A DNA stretch of 64,000 nucleotides from Pseudomonas sp. CROZ-RG-20F-R04-15 (GCF_022662375.1 NZ_JAKNQL010000002.1:124001-188000), one strand, 5' to 3'; positions 7,862 to 16,708 are shown, numbered from the stretch's first letter. Notes: generated by a model not told the origin, from the sequence alone. A program made the numbers and translations.

Positions 7862-8833
7862 ATGATGACAACCCAAAACGAAACCCTGCCGACTGCGCGC
7901 AAACCCTTGGACATGCGTCGCTTCCTCGATGACTGGGTCATGTTGCTGGCGGCGATCGGCATCTTCATCGCTTGCACACTGCTGATCGATAACTTCCTCT
8001 CGCCGCTGAACATGCGTGGCCTGGGCCTGGCGATTTCCACCACCGGGATCGCCGCGTGCACGATGTTGTACTGCCTGGCGTCGGGGCACTTCGACTTGTC
8101 GGTGGGCTCGGTGATTGCCTGCGCCGGCGTGGTCGCGGCGGTGGTGATGCGCGACACCAACAGTGTGTTTCTGGGTGTCAGTGCGGCATTGGTGATGGGC
8201 CTGATTGTCGGGCTGATCAACGGGATTGTGATTGCCAAGCTGCGCGTCAATGCCTTGATCACCACGTTGGCGACCATGCAGATTGTTCGCGGTCTGGCTT
8301 ACATTTTTGCCAATGGCAAAGCGGTGGGCGTGTCGCAGGAATCGTTCTTCGTGTTTGGCAATGGCCAGTTGTTTGGTGTGCCGGTGCCGATTCTGATCAC
8401 CATCGTCTGCTTTCTGTTTTTTGGCTGGCTGCTGAATTACACCACCTACGGGCGCAACACCATGGCTATCGGTGGTAACCAGGAAGCTGCGTTGCTGGCG
8501 GGTGTGAACGTTGACCGGACCAAGATCATTATCTTTGCCGTGCATGGCGTGATTGGTGCGCTGGCCGGGGTGATTCTGGCGTCGCGGATGACCTCCGGAC
8601 AGCCGATGATTGGTCAGGGTTTTGAGCTGACGGTGATCTCTGCTTGTGTGTTGGGCGGGGTGTCGCTGAGCGGCGGGATCGGCATGATTCGGCATGTGAT
8701 TGCCGGGGTGTTGATTCTGGCGATTATTGAGAATGCGATGAACTTGAAGAATATCGATACGTTTTATCAGTATGTGATTCGTGGTTCGATCTTGCTGCTG
8801 GCCGTGGTCATTGACCGACTGAAGCAACGCTAG
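7862..8833 (+). CDS. araH: Sugar ABC transporter permease, AraH-like
   Basis: Inner-membrane permease of 323 residues with multiple hydrophobic segments and the CUT2 permease stretches FDLSVGSVIACAGV and GGNQEAALLAGVNVDRTK. ATG 7862 is preferred over GTG 7856 because GAGAGG lies just before it. It is the last gene of the importer; its stop abuts the MITE-like element at 8833-9061. Specificity is set by the binding protein, so the arabinose label is by homology only. Confidence 0.92.
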   Translation: MMTTQNETLPTARKPLDMRRFLDDWVMLLAAIGIFIACTLLIDNFLSPLNMRGLGLAISTTGIAACTMLYCLASGHFDLSVGSVIACAGVVAAVVMRDTNSVFLGVSAALVMGLIVGLINGIVIAKLRVNALITTLATMQIVRGLAYIFANGKAVGVSQESFFVFGNGQLFGVPVPILITIVCFLFFGWLLNYTTYGRNTMAIGGNQEAALLAGVNVDRTKIIIFAVHGVIGALAGVILASRMTSGQPMIGQGFELTVISACVLGGVSLSGGIGMIRHVIAGVLILAIIENAMNLKNIDTFYQYVIRGSILLLAVVIDRLKQR

Positions 8834-9061
8834 AATCAAGAGCCCCTCACCCCAGCCCTCTCCCGGAGGGAGAGGGGGCCGACCGAGGTGTCTTGCGTAA
8901 TCCGTTGACCTGAAAGTTCTCGTCGACTATGAATTCGGAACAGCACTTTCGGGTGGATTGTGGATTCGGCGAAGCACGCTCAGGTCGGCGAACCTCTTGA
9001 ATATCCCCCATTCAGTCCCCTCTCCCTCCGGGAGAGGGCTAGGGTGAGGGGCTTTTGATTC
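8833..9061. mobile_element. MITE-like element with about 45-nt terminal inverted repeats
   Basis: The ends at 8833-8880 and 9015-9061 are near-perfect inverted copies, each with an internal palindrome (CCCTCTCCCGGAGGGAGAGG). They flank about 135 nt with no coding content. This resembles a non-autonomous palindromic element and fills most of the gap between araH and the next regulator. No target-site duplication was confirmed. Confidence 0.6.
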
Positions 9062-9093
9062 TTCCGCCTTTCGTCACTACCCCTAAATTTACC

Positions 9094-9123
9094 TTGCTCG
9101 ACCGCACCCGTTTCGGTTATCAA
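9094..9123 (+). promoter_or_regulatory. Candidate promoter of the YegW-like regulator (possibly leaderless)
   Basis: TTGCTC (9094-9099), an 18-nt spacer and TATCAA (9118-9123). Transcription starting about seven bases on would fall at or next to ATG 9131, and no Shine-Dalgarno sequence is visible before that codon. Confidence 0.35.
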
Positions 9124-9130
9124 TTTGTAC

Positions 9131-9844
9131 ATGATTAGACAGGTACGATTTGACAAGAAACAACGGGTGGTCGACGAGCTCGTCCGGCGCATCGAAAGCG
9201 GCCTCATGGAGGACGGCTTTCTGTTGCCCGGCGAACATCAGTTGGCTCAAGAATTCAAAGTCAGCCGAGGTACGCTGCGCGAAGCGCTGGCCGAACTGAA
9301 ACGGCGCAATTACATCGCCACGCAAAGCGGCGTCGGCTCCATCGTTACCTTCGACGGTGTTGCCCTCGACCAGCGCAGCGGCTGGGCGCAGGCGCTGGCC
9401 GACAGCGGGGCGATGATCAATACCGAAGTGTTGCGTCTGGAAGCCGTGACCCGGCCCGATCTGCTGGCGCGTTTTGGCACCGATCAATTCATCACCCTCG
9501 ACCGTCGCCGCCGTTCCAACGAAGGCACGCTGGTCTCACTTGAACGCTCTTTGATGCCGGCCACCGGCGGCCTGGAAAGCCTGCCGCGCGTTGGTTTGAT
9601 CGACAACTCCCTGACCATCACCCTGGCCGCCTACGGCTACATTGGCGAGCGCGGCGACCAGTGGATCGGCGCCGAACCGTTGAATGCCGAAGACGCCGCA
9701 CTGCTCGGGCGTCCGGTCGGCACTGTTTTCCTCAAAGCGCTGCGCACCACCTACGACCGGCAGAACCGCTTCATGGAACAGGTGGAAAGTTTGCTCGACC
9801 CGGTGCATTTCCGTCTGCACCTGCAATTTGGAGAATCGAAATGA
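9131..9844 (+). CDS. GntR-family regulator with UTRA domain (YegW-like)
   Basis: Regulator of 237 residues. The winged helix covers about residues 8-75, with LPGEHQLAQEFKVSRGTLREAL as its core, followed by a UTRA small-molecule domain (SLERSLMPATGGLESLP, DRQNRFMEQVESLLDP). ATG 9131 is taken over TTG 9125; neither has a clear SD. The gene overlaps the next start by four bases (ATGA), so it is translationally coupled to the ADP-ribosylglycohydrolase-family gene and probably controls it and the following permease and kinase. In E. coli, yegW is likewise a GntR gene beside yegTUV. Confidence 0.85.
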   Translation: MIRQVRFDKKQRVVDELVRRIESGLMEDGFLLPGEHQLAQEFKVSRGTLREALAELKRRNYIATQSGVGSIVTFDGVALDQRSGWAQALADSGAMINTEVLRLEAVTRPDLLARFGTDQFITLDRRRRSNEGTLVSLERSLMPATGGLESLPRVGLIDNSLTITLAAYGYIGERGDQWIGAEPLNAEDAALLGRPVGTVFLKALRTTYDRQNRFMEQVESLLDPVHFRLHLQFGESK

Positions 9845-10839
9845 CCGCGCTCAACCGTGCACTCGGCGCTTTCTATGGCCTGGCCCTCGGCGACGCGCTG
9901 GGCATGCCGACGCAATCGCTAAATCGCGAAACGATCAAGACCCGCTTCGGCACAATCACCGATCTGCAGGATGCCGGCCCCCTGCAACCGATCGCCGCAA
10001 ACATGCCCAAAGGCTCGATCACCGACGACACCGAGCAGGCGATTCTGGTCGGCGAGTTACTGGTCGAAGGCAAGGGCCGCATCGAGCCAGCAATCCTCGC
10101 GCAACGCTTGATCGAGTGGGAAGCCGAAATGCAGGCCAAGGGCTCGCAGGATTTGCTCGGCCCATCGACCAAACGCGCCATCGAAATGATCCTCGCCGGG
10201 CACTCGCCGGAAGAGGCCGGGCGTTACGGCACCACTAACGGCGCGGCCATGCGCATCACGCCAGTCGGGATCGCGGCGGATGTTGCCGATCCGGAGCGGT
10301 TTATTGCTGCGGTGGTGCAGGCTTGCCAGGTAACCCACAACACCACACTGGGGATTTCCAGCGCGGCGGCGGTGGCGGCGGTGGTCTCCGCCGGCATCAA
10401 TGGCATGGACCTGGGGGGGGCGTTGAACCTCGGTCAGCAAATCGCTCAACAAGCGGAATCACACGGCCATTGGGTGGCCGGTGGGCGGATCGCCTCGCGC
10501 ATCAGTTGGGCGCGCACCATCAGTGTCGACAGCGACAAGGCTTTGCTCGCGGATCTGCTCTACGACGTGATCGGCACTTCGGTGGCGTCGCAGGAATCGG
10601 TGGTGGTCTCGTTCGCCTTGGCGCAGCAAGTCGCGGTCGGTGAGATGAGCGCGTTTGATGCGCTGTGCATGGCCGCCAGTCTTGGCGGTGACACCGACAC
10701 CATCGCCGCGATTCTTGGCGCCATGCTGGGGGCCTGCCTGGGTCTTGAGAGCTGGCCGGTGCCGATGATCGACACGGTGAAAGTCGTCAATCATCTGGAG
10801 CTTGAGCCGTTGGTGCAGGGGCTGTTGGCTTTGCGCTGA
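9841..10839 (+). CDS. ADP-ribosylglycohydrolase-family protein (YegU-like)
   Basis: Protein of 332 residues of the dinuclear-metal ADP-ribosylglycohydrolase (DraG/ARH) fold, which cleaves N- or O-glycosidic ribose bonds. Metal ligands are visible: Asp62-Asp63 in GSITDDTEQA and Asp284/Asp286 in LGGDTDTIAA, with the N-terminal GLALGDALGMPTQ loop. Its operon (permease, PfkB kinase, GntR regulator) suggests hydrolysis of an imported nucleoside-like compound rather than reversal of protein ADP-ribosylation. That substrate is inference. Confidence 0.87.
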   Translation: MTALNRALGAFYGLALGDALGMPTQSLNRETIKTRFGTITDLQDAGPLQPIAANMPKGSITDDTEQAILVGELLVEGKGRIEPAILAQRLIEWEAEMQAKGSQDLLGPSTKRAIEMILAGHSPEEAGRYGTTNGAAMRITPVGIAADVADPERFIAAVVQACQVTHNTTLGISSAAAVAAVVSAGINGMDLGGALNLGQQIAQQAESHGHWVAGGRIASRISWARTISVDSDKALLADLLYDVIGTSVASQESVVVSFALAQQVAVGEMSAFDALCMAASLGGDTDTIAAILGAMLGACLGLESWPVPMIDTVKVVNHLELEPLVQGLLALR

Positions 10840-10852
10840 TTGGGCTGACGCC

Positions 10853-10916
10853 TTCGCGAGCAGACTCGCTCCCACAGGTACGGCGTGATCCCTGTGGGAG
10901 CGAGCCTGCTCGCGAA
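10853..10916. repeat. REP pair, inverted (short-spacer type)
   Basis: Two REP units with CCCAC ends inward and an 18-nt spacer, in the 202-nt gap between the YegU-like gene and the permease. Confidence 0.85.
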
Positions 10917-11041
10917 GGCCGCACCGCAAAACTTGAATATTCACCCGCAATGGATCGCGCAGACAGGCCGAGGACGGCCGCGATGTCTTGTCGTTTTGCA
11001 TCATTGCCACAACCACAAAAAAGGCAAACAGGAGCACCTTC

Positions 11042-12508
11042 ATGAGTTCATCAAACGCCGGGCAAAGCGCCGGGCAACTGGAAACCCGCGGCATCGAACC
11101 GGTGCCGGAAGCTGAGTGCAACGGTCATCCGCTGCAACTGTTCTGGGTCTGGTTCGCCGCCAACATCTCGATTCTCGGCCTGCCACTGGGCGCCACCCTG
11201 GTCGCGTTTCGCGGCTTGGCGATCTGGCAGGCGATCATCGTTGCAATCATCGGTGCTGCCGGTTCGTTTGCCGTGGTCGGGATCATCTCGATTGCCGGGC
11301 GCCGTGGCCGCGCGCCGAGCCTGACCTTGTCGCGAGCGATCTTCGGTGTGCGCGGCAATATCGGCCCGACGCTGGTCTCGCTGATGTCGCGTCTGGGCTG
11401 GGAAACCGTCAACACCACCACCGCCGCCTTCGTGCTGCTGTCGCTGTGCTCGATTCTGTTCGGCTCACCGGTTGAGGCGAAAAGCGCACCGGTACTGACG
11501 CTGATCTTCATCGCCATTTTCGTCCTGCTGACCTTGTCGGTTTCTGGCCTCGGCCACGCGACCTTGCTGGTGATCCAGAAGTGGGCGACCTACGTGTTCG
11601 GCGCGCTGAATCTTCTGGTCGGTGGCTTCCTCTGCGCGACCATCGACTGGAGCGCGGTGTTCAACGCTACGCCAGCGCCGATGAGCGCAATGATCATTGG
11701 CATCGGCACCATGGCCGCCGGCACCGGCATCGGTTGGGCCAACGCTGGCGCCGACATGTCGCGCTATCAGCATCGCAGCGTCAAGGCTGTGCGTCTGGTC
11801 GCGTCTGCGGCGTTTGGTGCGGGGATTCCACTGGTGCTGTTGATCACCCTCGGCGGCTTGCTGTCGGTGGGTAACAACGACCTCGCCTCGGCGACTGACC
11901 CGATTGTGGCGATTCGCGACATGTTGCCAACGTGGATGGCGGTGCCGTACCTGATCACTGCATTCGGTGGCCTGCTGCTGTCGAACAACCTGTCGGTGTA
12001 CTCCGCTGGTTTGACCACGCTGACCCTCGGCCTCAAAGTCAAACGCGTCTACGCGGTGGTGGTCGATATCGTCGCGATCTTCGCCGGTTCGATTTACTTC
12101 ATGCTGATCGCCGACAGCTTCTACGGCCCGTTCATTACCTTCATTTCCCTGCTGGCAGTGCCGATCACTGCGTGGGTCGGGATCTTCGTCGTCGACTTGA
12201 TTCACCGTCACTACTACAGCCCGAAAGACCTGCTCGACGTCAGCCCGAGCAGCGCCTACTGGTATCGTGGCGGCATCGAATGGCGCGCATTTGGCGCATG
12301 GGCAATCGCCATTGTCCTTGGTTTCAGTTTCACCACTATTGGCACCACTGCCGAGAACGTCTGGTTCAAGGGCTTCCTGTCCGACTCGTGGCTAGGCCAC
12401 AACGGCCTCGGCTGGATCGTGACCTTCGTGGTCGCCGGTGGCATTTACTTCGTCCTCGGCGGGGCGAAAGATCGCCGCGCCGCGCAAACCGAGAATGCTC
12501 ATGCCTAA
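11042..12508 (+). CDS. NCS1-family purine/cytosine-type permease
   Basis: Inner-membrane transporter of 488 residues with about twelve hydrophobic segments. It shows NCS1 features: WFAANISILGLPLGA near the N-terminus and GWETVNTTTAAFVLL and GWANAGADMSRYQ later, typical of cytosine/purine/allantoin/thiamine-type permeases. Start 11042 follows CAGGAG; the longer frame from 10988 has no comparable SD. It occupies the position held by the MFS nucleoside transporter YegT in E. coli, so a nucleobase or nucleoside cargo is likely. It overlaps the kinase gene by eight bases. Confidence 0.87.
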   Translation: MSSSNAGQSAGQLETRGIEPVPEAECNGHPLQLFWVWFAANISILGLPLGATLVAFRGLAIWQAIIVAIIGAAGSFAVVGIISIAGRRGRAPSLTLSRAIFGVRGNIGPTLVSLMSRLGWETVNTTTAAFVLLSLCSILFGSPVEAKSAPVLTLIFIAIFVLLTLSVSGLGHATLLVIQKWATYVFGALNLLVGGFLCATIDWSAVFNATPAPMSAMIIGIGTMAAGTGIGWANAGADMSRYQHRSVKAVRLVASAAFGAGIPLVLLITLGGLLSVGNNDLASATDPIVAIRDMLPTWMAVPYLITAFGGLLLSNNLSVYSAGLTTLTLGLKVKRVYAVVVDIVAIFAGSIYFMLIADSFYGPFITFISLLAVPITAWVGIFVVDLIHRHYYSPKDLLDVSPSSAYWYRGGIEWRAFGAWAIAIVLGFSFTTIGTTAENVWFKGFLSDSWLGHNGLGWIVTFVVAGGIYFVLGGAKDRRAAQTENAHA

Positions 12509-13430
12509 GATGTTGCACACCGGCCAGGTCATCATCGACCTGGTCATGGCCGTGGATAAACTGCCGCAGATTGGCGGTGACGTACTGGCGCAGTCGGCCG
12601 GTTTCGAAGCCGGTGGCGGATTCAATGTGATGGCGGCAGCGGTGCGTAATGGCCTGCCGGTGGTGTATCTCGGTCGCCATGGCCGCGGGCGTTTCGGCGA
12701 TCTCGCGCGTCAGGCGATGAACGCCGAGGGGATTCACATCGGCATCACCGAAGCCGCACAGAAAGACACCGGTTTATGTGTGGCGCTGACCGATGCGTCG
12801 GCGGAGCGCAGTTTCATTTCCTACATCGGCGCAGAAGGTGAAGTGACGGAGGCGGATCTGAACAGCGTTCCGGCCGAGCCGGGCGACTACGTTTATCTGA
12901 GCGGCTACAGCCTGCTCCACGAAGGCAAGGCCCAGGCGTTGCTCGACTGGACGCTGGCACTGCCGGATTCGATCAACGTGGTGTTCGATCCGGGCCCATT
13001 GGTCGAGTCGCCGGACTCGCTGATGATGCAGGCGTTGCTGCCGCGCATCGATGTGTGGACCAGCAACAGTGTTGAAGCACTGCGGTTTACCGGCGCTGAT
13101 GATATTGGCGCGGCGCTGGATCGCCTCGCTGAGCACCTGCCCAACGATGTGTTGATGGTGGTGCGCGACGGCCCGCAGGGTTGCTGGATTCATCAGCGCG
13201 ATGAGCGTCGGCATGTGCCCGGGTTTGCCGTGAAAGCGGTCGACAGCAATGGCGCCGGTGATGCCCATGCCGGAGTGTTTGTTGCCGGACTGGCGCAGGG
13301 TTTGTCTGCCCATGAAGCGGCGCGGCGGGCGAATGCGGCAGCGGCTATCGCGGTGACGCGCTGGGGGCCGGCGACTTCGCCGGCAGCGGCAGAGGTGGAT
13401 GCGTTTATCCGAGAGTCCAGCGGCGATTGA
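12501..13430 (+). CDS. PfkB-family sugar/nucleoside kinase (YegV-like)
   Basis: Ribokinase-fold kinase of 309 residues. The N-terminal substrate region GGDVLAQSAGFEAGGGFNV and the C-terminal signature SNGAGDAHAGVF (catalytic Asp254) are both intact. ATG 12501 overlaps the permease stop by eight bases; ATG 12510 is the alternative. As last gene of the unit it would phosphorylate the sugar or nucleoside released by the glycohydrolase-like enzyme. E. coli YegV holds the same place. Substrate not determinable from sequence. Confidence 0.87.
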   Translation: MPKMLHTGQVIIDLVMAVDKLPQIGGDVLAQSAGFEAGGGFNVMAAAVRNGLPVVYLGRHGRGRFGDLARQAMNAEGIHIGITEAAQKDTGLCVALTDASAERSFISYIGAEGEVTEADLNSVPAEPGDYVYLSGYSLLHEGKAQALLDWTLALPDSINVVFDPGPLVESPDSLMMQALLPRIDVWTSNSVEALRFTGADDIGAALDRLAEHLPNDVLMVVRDGPQGCWIHQRDERRHVPGFAVKAVDSNGAGDAHAGVFVAGLAQGLSAHEAARRANAAAAIAVTRWGPATSPAAAEVDAFIRESSGD

Positions 13431-13439
13431 TCTAGCGCT

Positions 13440-13529
13440 TTCGCGAGCAGGTCGAATCGTCGCACCGTCGCTCCCACAGGTGATTTGTGATCGACATAAA
13501 TTTAATGTGGGAGCGAGCTTGCTCGCGAA
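13440..13529. repeat. REP pair, one copy carrying a 19-nt insert
   Basis: An inverted REP pair in which the left copy has the four-base stretch GCTC replaced by GTCGAATCGTCGCACCGTC (13451-13469). A 16/19 match to this insert, in reverse complement, sits in an unrelated repeat at 43215-43233. Confidence 0.8.
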
Positions 13530-13552
13530 GGGGCCGTCAACCTCACGCAAAG

Positions 13553-13933
13553 TCAGCCGGCCTTGCGCAACGCCTCAATCAACTCTTGCTTGCGCATCGA
13601 AGAACGCCCCGGAATCTGCTTCGCCCGGGCCTCCTTCATCAAGCTATCGACTGTCTGCGTATTCTTCGAAGCCTTGCTGTTACGCGAATGCCCCTCGCGA
13701 CTGGCCACCGCCCGCCGCGAAGACTCTTTACGATCCTCAGCCTTGGCACTCGCCGGTTTTCTGCGCCCGGAACCGCCGGCCTTTTCGCCGCCGCCCGATT
13801 GCTTGTTCACCGTCGCCCAGGCCCGCGTCTCGGCGTCATCCTTCGACAGACCTTTCTTTTCGTAGCTGTCTTCGATGTGCTCGGCTTTGCGCTTTTGCTC
13901 GGCGGTGTATTTGTCTTTGCTTCCACGAGGCAT
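13553..13933 (-). CDS. Small basic protein with Rho-N-like C-terminus
   Basis: Highly charged protein of 126 residues, rich in Lys, Arg, Ser and Gly. The N-terminal part (MPRGSKDKYTAEQKRKAEHIEDSYEKKG) and the Ser/Lys-rich linker lead to a C-terminal VDSLMKEARAKQIPGRSSMRKQELIEAL that resembles a Rho N-terminal or SAP-like helix-turn-helix. Pseudomonas homologues are often labelled plasmid stabilization proteins, a label with little support. It shares orientation with two further small genes. Nucleic-acid binding is plausible. Confidence 0.75.
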   Translation of the reverse strand: MPRGSKDKYTAEQKRKAEHIEDSYEKKGLSKDDAETRAWATVNKQSGGGEKAGGSGRRKPASAKAEDRKESSRRAVASREGHSRNSKASKNTQTVDSLMKEARAKQIPGRSSMRKQELIEALRKAG

Positions 13934-13995
13934 AGGATTTCTCCTCTTGTGTGCAGATCGACCGCTCGCCGCATCGGCAGCGAGCGGCCGCAGGA

Positions 13996-14253
13996 CTACT
14001 GCAGATCCAGCTTGCGCGCCGCCTCAACGCCAGCGGCACTGAGCTTGATCGGCAGGTTCAACGAATGTTCGCCAGCCTCGTTGCAGGTCACATGCCCGTG
14101 GTGAATCAGTCCACGATCCTGCAAAGCGGCGAGGGCGCTGGCCACGACCTTCTCGCCCCGGTAATTGTCCAGCACCTCCTTGCCCAGTCCACTCGGATGA
14201 GCGTGCAGCAGGCGGGTGAGGACTTCTTTTTCCAGGTTTTTATCGACGTTCAT
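13996..14253 (-). CDS. Small hypothetical protein, predicted winged-helix-like
   Basis: Protein of 85 residues without signal peptide. The layout of helices (LEKEVLTRLLHAHPSGLG, ASALAALQDRGLIHHG) followed by a short beta-like tail suggests a compact winged-helix protein, but I recognise no named family. It is preceded by an SD-like GAGGTAACC and sits between two other small minus-strand genes with short gaps, so the three may be a stress-type cluster. Confidence 0.65.
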   Translation of the reverse strand: MNVDKNLEKEVLTRLLHAHPSGLGKEVLDNYRGEKVVASALAALQDRGLIHHGHVTCNEAGEHSLNLPIKLSAAGVEAARKLDLQ

Positions 14254-14297
14254 GGTTACCTCTTCATTGAGTTGAACAGGACGCTCGCGTCGGCGAA

Positions 14298-14636
14298 CTA
14301 CTGACCGGAGCCTTCGGAACCGGAGCCACCGGTGGTGGTTTTCGAGCCGATGCCGGGGCCCGCGTTGTCTGGCGTGGCGGCGTCGGGGGTATTCATGCCG
14401 CCCTGCCGGCCCGGGTCACTGCCCTGCGTGCGCGGGTCGGTGCCGGTGGCGGGAGGCTGATTGATCAGGGGTACGCCGGAGCCATCGGTATTCATGCCGG
14501 GGGCACTGTTGATGGCGGGTGCGCGTGGCGGGGTCGGATCGGTAGGGCCGGTGCCCGCAGCGGTGGCGGATGCGGCGAAAACCGCAGGGCAGAGCAGGGC
14601 GCTGAATACGAAAGCGGTCAACCTTGACGGGATCAT
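14298..14636 (-). CDS. Exported Gly/Pro/Thr-rich low-complexity protein
   Basis: Protein of 112 residues. Start at 14636 is chosen because GGAGAAGC precedes it and the protein then opens with a good Sec signal peptide (MIPSRLTAFVFSALLCPAVFA). The mature part is disordered and low in complexity, rich in Gly, Pro, Thr, Asp and Asn, with repeated GMNT and TGTDP-like segments. No catalytic motif is seen. Likely a periplasmic or surface-associated protein of unknown role. Confidence 0.7.
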   Translation of the reverse strand: MIPSRLTAFVFSALLCPAVFAASATAAGTGPTDPTPPRAPAINSAPGMNTDGSGVPLINQPPATGTDPRTQGSDPGRQGGMNTPDAATPDNAGPGIGSKTTTGGSGSEGSGQ

Positions 14637-14718
14637 AGGGCTTCTCCAGTGATTGGAATCCTTACCTGTCGTTGGTCTGCCCGCTGATCGGATTGGTGCC
14701 TGATGAACGACGAACGGT

Positions 14719-15915
14719 CTAGCTTGCCTGCGCGGCATTCAGACTGAACCGCCGCCAGAACAAGCGGCCAAGGGTAATCAGCCAGTTGGCCAACGCGACG
14801 ATCAAAACCGTCAAAAGCAGCGTGCTCATGCCGTGCTCAACGATGATTTTGCCGGCCAATAGCGGGAAACCAAACACGCCGATGAAGTACGAAAGACTGA
14901 ACAGCAACAAGGCCTGCGATGTAGTACCGGCCGGTGCTTCGTTGGCCGCCAGGCCGTTGATCACCGAATAGGTCAGGCCATAACCGACACCGAGCATCAG
15001 CGCCGCCAACAGATAACTGAATCCGCTGTGCACGCCGAACGTGAACAGCGCAATCGAACCCAGCATCAGCCCCGACAGCAGGCACGATGCGCGCAAAGGA
15101 TCACGCTTGACGACATATCCGGCGATCAGCATCCGACTGCTGATCGCGGCGCTCATGAAGCCGAGAAAGAACAACGAATAATCCAGCGAGCGGGCGGCGG
15201 CATAGCTGGTCTGAAAGCTCGACAATCCACCGAATACGCAGCCGCCGAGCCCAACCATGATGATCGGAAGCAGCGCACGCGAGCTGAGCACTTGAGTGGT
15301 TGCTTGCCAGCTGATTTTTGCCGCCGTCGGGGCCAGCGTGCTTTTCAATCGAGTACCCAGCTGCCAGAACAGCAGCACCCCGATCAGGCTTGCCAGCGCC
15401 GCCAGATAAAACGCCGAGGTCACTGGCAAGCCCAGCGCACTGGCTGCCCGTCCGAGCAAAGGGCCGCTGCCAATCCCGGTCATCATGCTGCCCGACAGCA
15501 GCGCAAAGTATTTGGCGCGCTGCGCCGGGGTTACCAGGCTCGCGACGATGATCGGCCCCAAGGTGTAGAAAACGCCCCAGCCCAATCCCAGCAACAAACC
15601 GAAAACCAACAACAGATGACCAAACCCCGGTGTCAGCGCAAAGCCCAGACTCGCCGCCACCAGCAATAGACCAAACAGGGCAATCGAACGCGCCGCGCCG
15701 AGCCAGTCCGACAGATGCCCGGACACCAGCACTGCGACAAACGTACTGAGCATCGCCGCCGAAATCACACTGCCGGCATCGTGTTCATTGCCCCCGCGAG
15801 AACTGATCAACAGCGACAATAAAAACGTCGAGCCGTAAGACAACGACAGCAGATAACTGGCGAGGCAGAACAGACCGAACAACTTGCCTGAGACTTTGGG
15901 TGTTGCTGGCGGCAT
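14719..15915 (-). CDS. MFS transporter
   Basis: Inner-membrane protein of 398 residues with about twelve hydrophobic segments and the MFS loop motif between TM2 and TM3 (SGHLSDWLGAARSIAL). Substrate cannot be told from the sequence; it resembles drug- or metabolite-exporting MFS members of this length. Its stop lies 82 nt upstream of the start of the exported low-complexity protein on the same strand. No adjacent regulator suggests a ligand. Confidence 0.85.
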   Translation of the reverse strand: MPPATPKVSGKLFGLFCLASYLLSLSYGSTFLLSLLISSRGGNEHDAGSVISAAMLSTFVAVLVSGHLSDWLGAARSIALFGLLLVAASLGFALTPGFGHLLLVFGLLLGLGWGVFYTLGPIIVASLVTPAQRAKYFALLSGSMMTGIGSGPLLGRAASALGLPVTSAFYLAALASLIGVLLFWQLGTRLKSTLAPTAAKISWQATTQVLSSRALLPIIMVGLGGCVFGGLSSFQTSYAAARSLDYSLFFLGFMSAAISSRMLIAGYVVKRDPLRASCLLSGLMLGSIALFTFGVHSGFSYLLAALMLGVGYGLTYSVINGLAANEAPAGTTSQALLLFSLSYFIGVFGFPLLAGKIIVEHGMSTLLLTVLIVALANWLITLGRLFWRRFSLNAAQAS

Positions 15916-16025
15916 GACGCGAATCCTTGAGCGGAAAAATTCAGCGTCATCTGTTTAACACGGCAGGCTGGCGGGTTAGGTCTGAGCTTGGCGAAGTCAG
16001 GATCGTTGTGCGCCGGAGTAAAGCA

Positions 16026-16679
16026 TCAGGCGATGCCGATCTCTTCCTTGAACTGCTCCATGAAACCCTTCAGGCGTTGATGGCGGATTTGCGCCAGACG
16101 CCGGCCGGTGGCGGTCTGGAAACCGTCGGCGAGGTGCAGCAGTTTTGTCTGGAAATGATCGAGGCAAAACCGCTTGTCGTCGTAGTCGCGCTGTTTCGCT
16201 TCGGGATCCTGCGGGTCGTACAGCGCCGAGCCCATGCGCCCGGCAATGTAGAAGGTACGGGCGACGCCGAGCATGCCGAGTGAGTCGAGGCGGTCGGCGT
16301 CCTGGACGATTTTCGCTTCGCGGGTGCGTGGGGTGATGTTGGCGGAGAAACTGTGGGCTTCGATGGCGTGGGCAACTTCACTGATTTTCGCTGTCGGCCA
16401 ATTCATACCGGCTAATACTGCAGAAGCTTTTTCCGCCGCAAGACGCGAAGCCTGCGAACGCAGTGGCGAATTCTTCTCGACGGCGACGCAATCGTGCAAG
16501 AGTACGGCGGCCAGCAACACCTCAAGATCGCCGCCTTCTTCTTCGTGCAGCGTACGCACGTTGTGCCAGACCCGTTGCAGGTGGGCGAGGTCGTGAGCGC
16601 CGTCGTCGGACGGCTCCAGAGCGTGCGGCAGTAACTCTGCTGCCAGTGCCGCCACGGGTGTAAAAAACTCAAGGTTCAT
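16026..16679 (-). CDS. HD-domain phosphohydrolase
   Basis: Soluble protein of 217 residues with the HD metal-binding signature: His in AHDLAHLQRVW, the HD pair in LLHDCVAVE and a distal Asp in QDADRLDSLG. It resembles the YedJ-type HD family of nucleotide or phosphate-ester hydrolases. Start 16679 (MNLEF) has AGGA six bases upstream; ATG 16685 is too close to that SD. The upstream open frame runs into a REP pair and is not coding. Substrate unknown. Confidence 0.82.
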   Translation of the reverse strand: MNLEFFTPVAALAAELLPHALEPSDDGAHDLAHLQRVWHNVRTLHEEEGGDLEVLLAAVLLHDCVAVEKNSPLRSQASRLAAEKASAVLAGMNWPTAKISEVAHAIEAHSFSANITPRTREAKIVQDADRLDSLGMLGVARTFYIAGRMGSALYDPQDPEAKQRDYDDKRFCLDHFQTKLLHLADGFQTATGRRLAQIRHQRLKGFMEQFKEEIGIA

Positions 16680-16708
16680 AAGCATCCTTTCAGATTGTCG
16701 AAGTCCCT

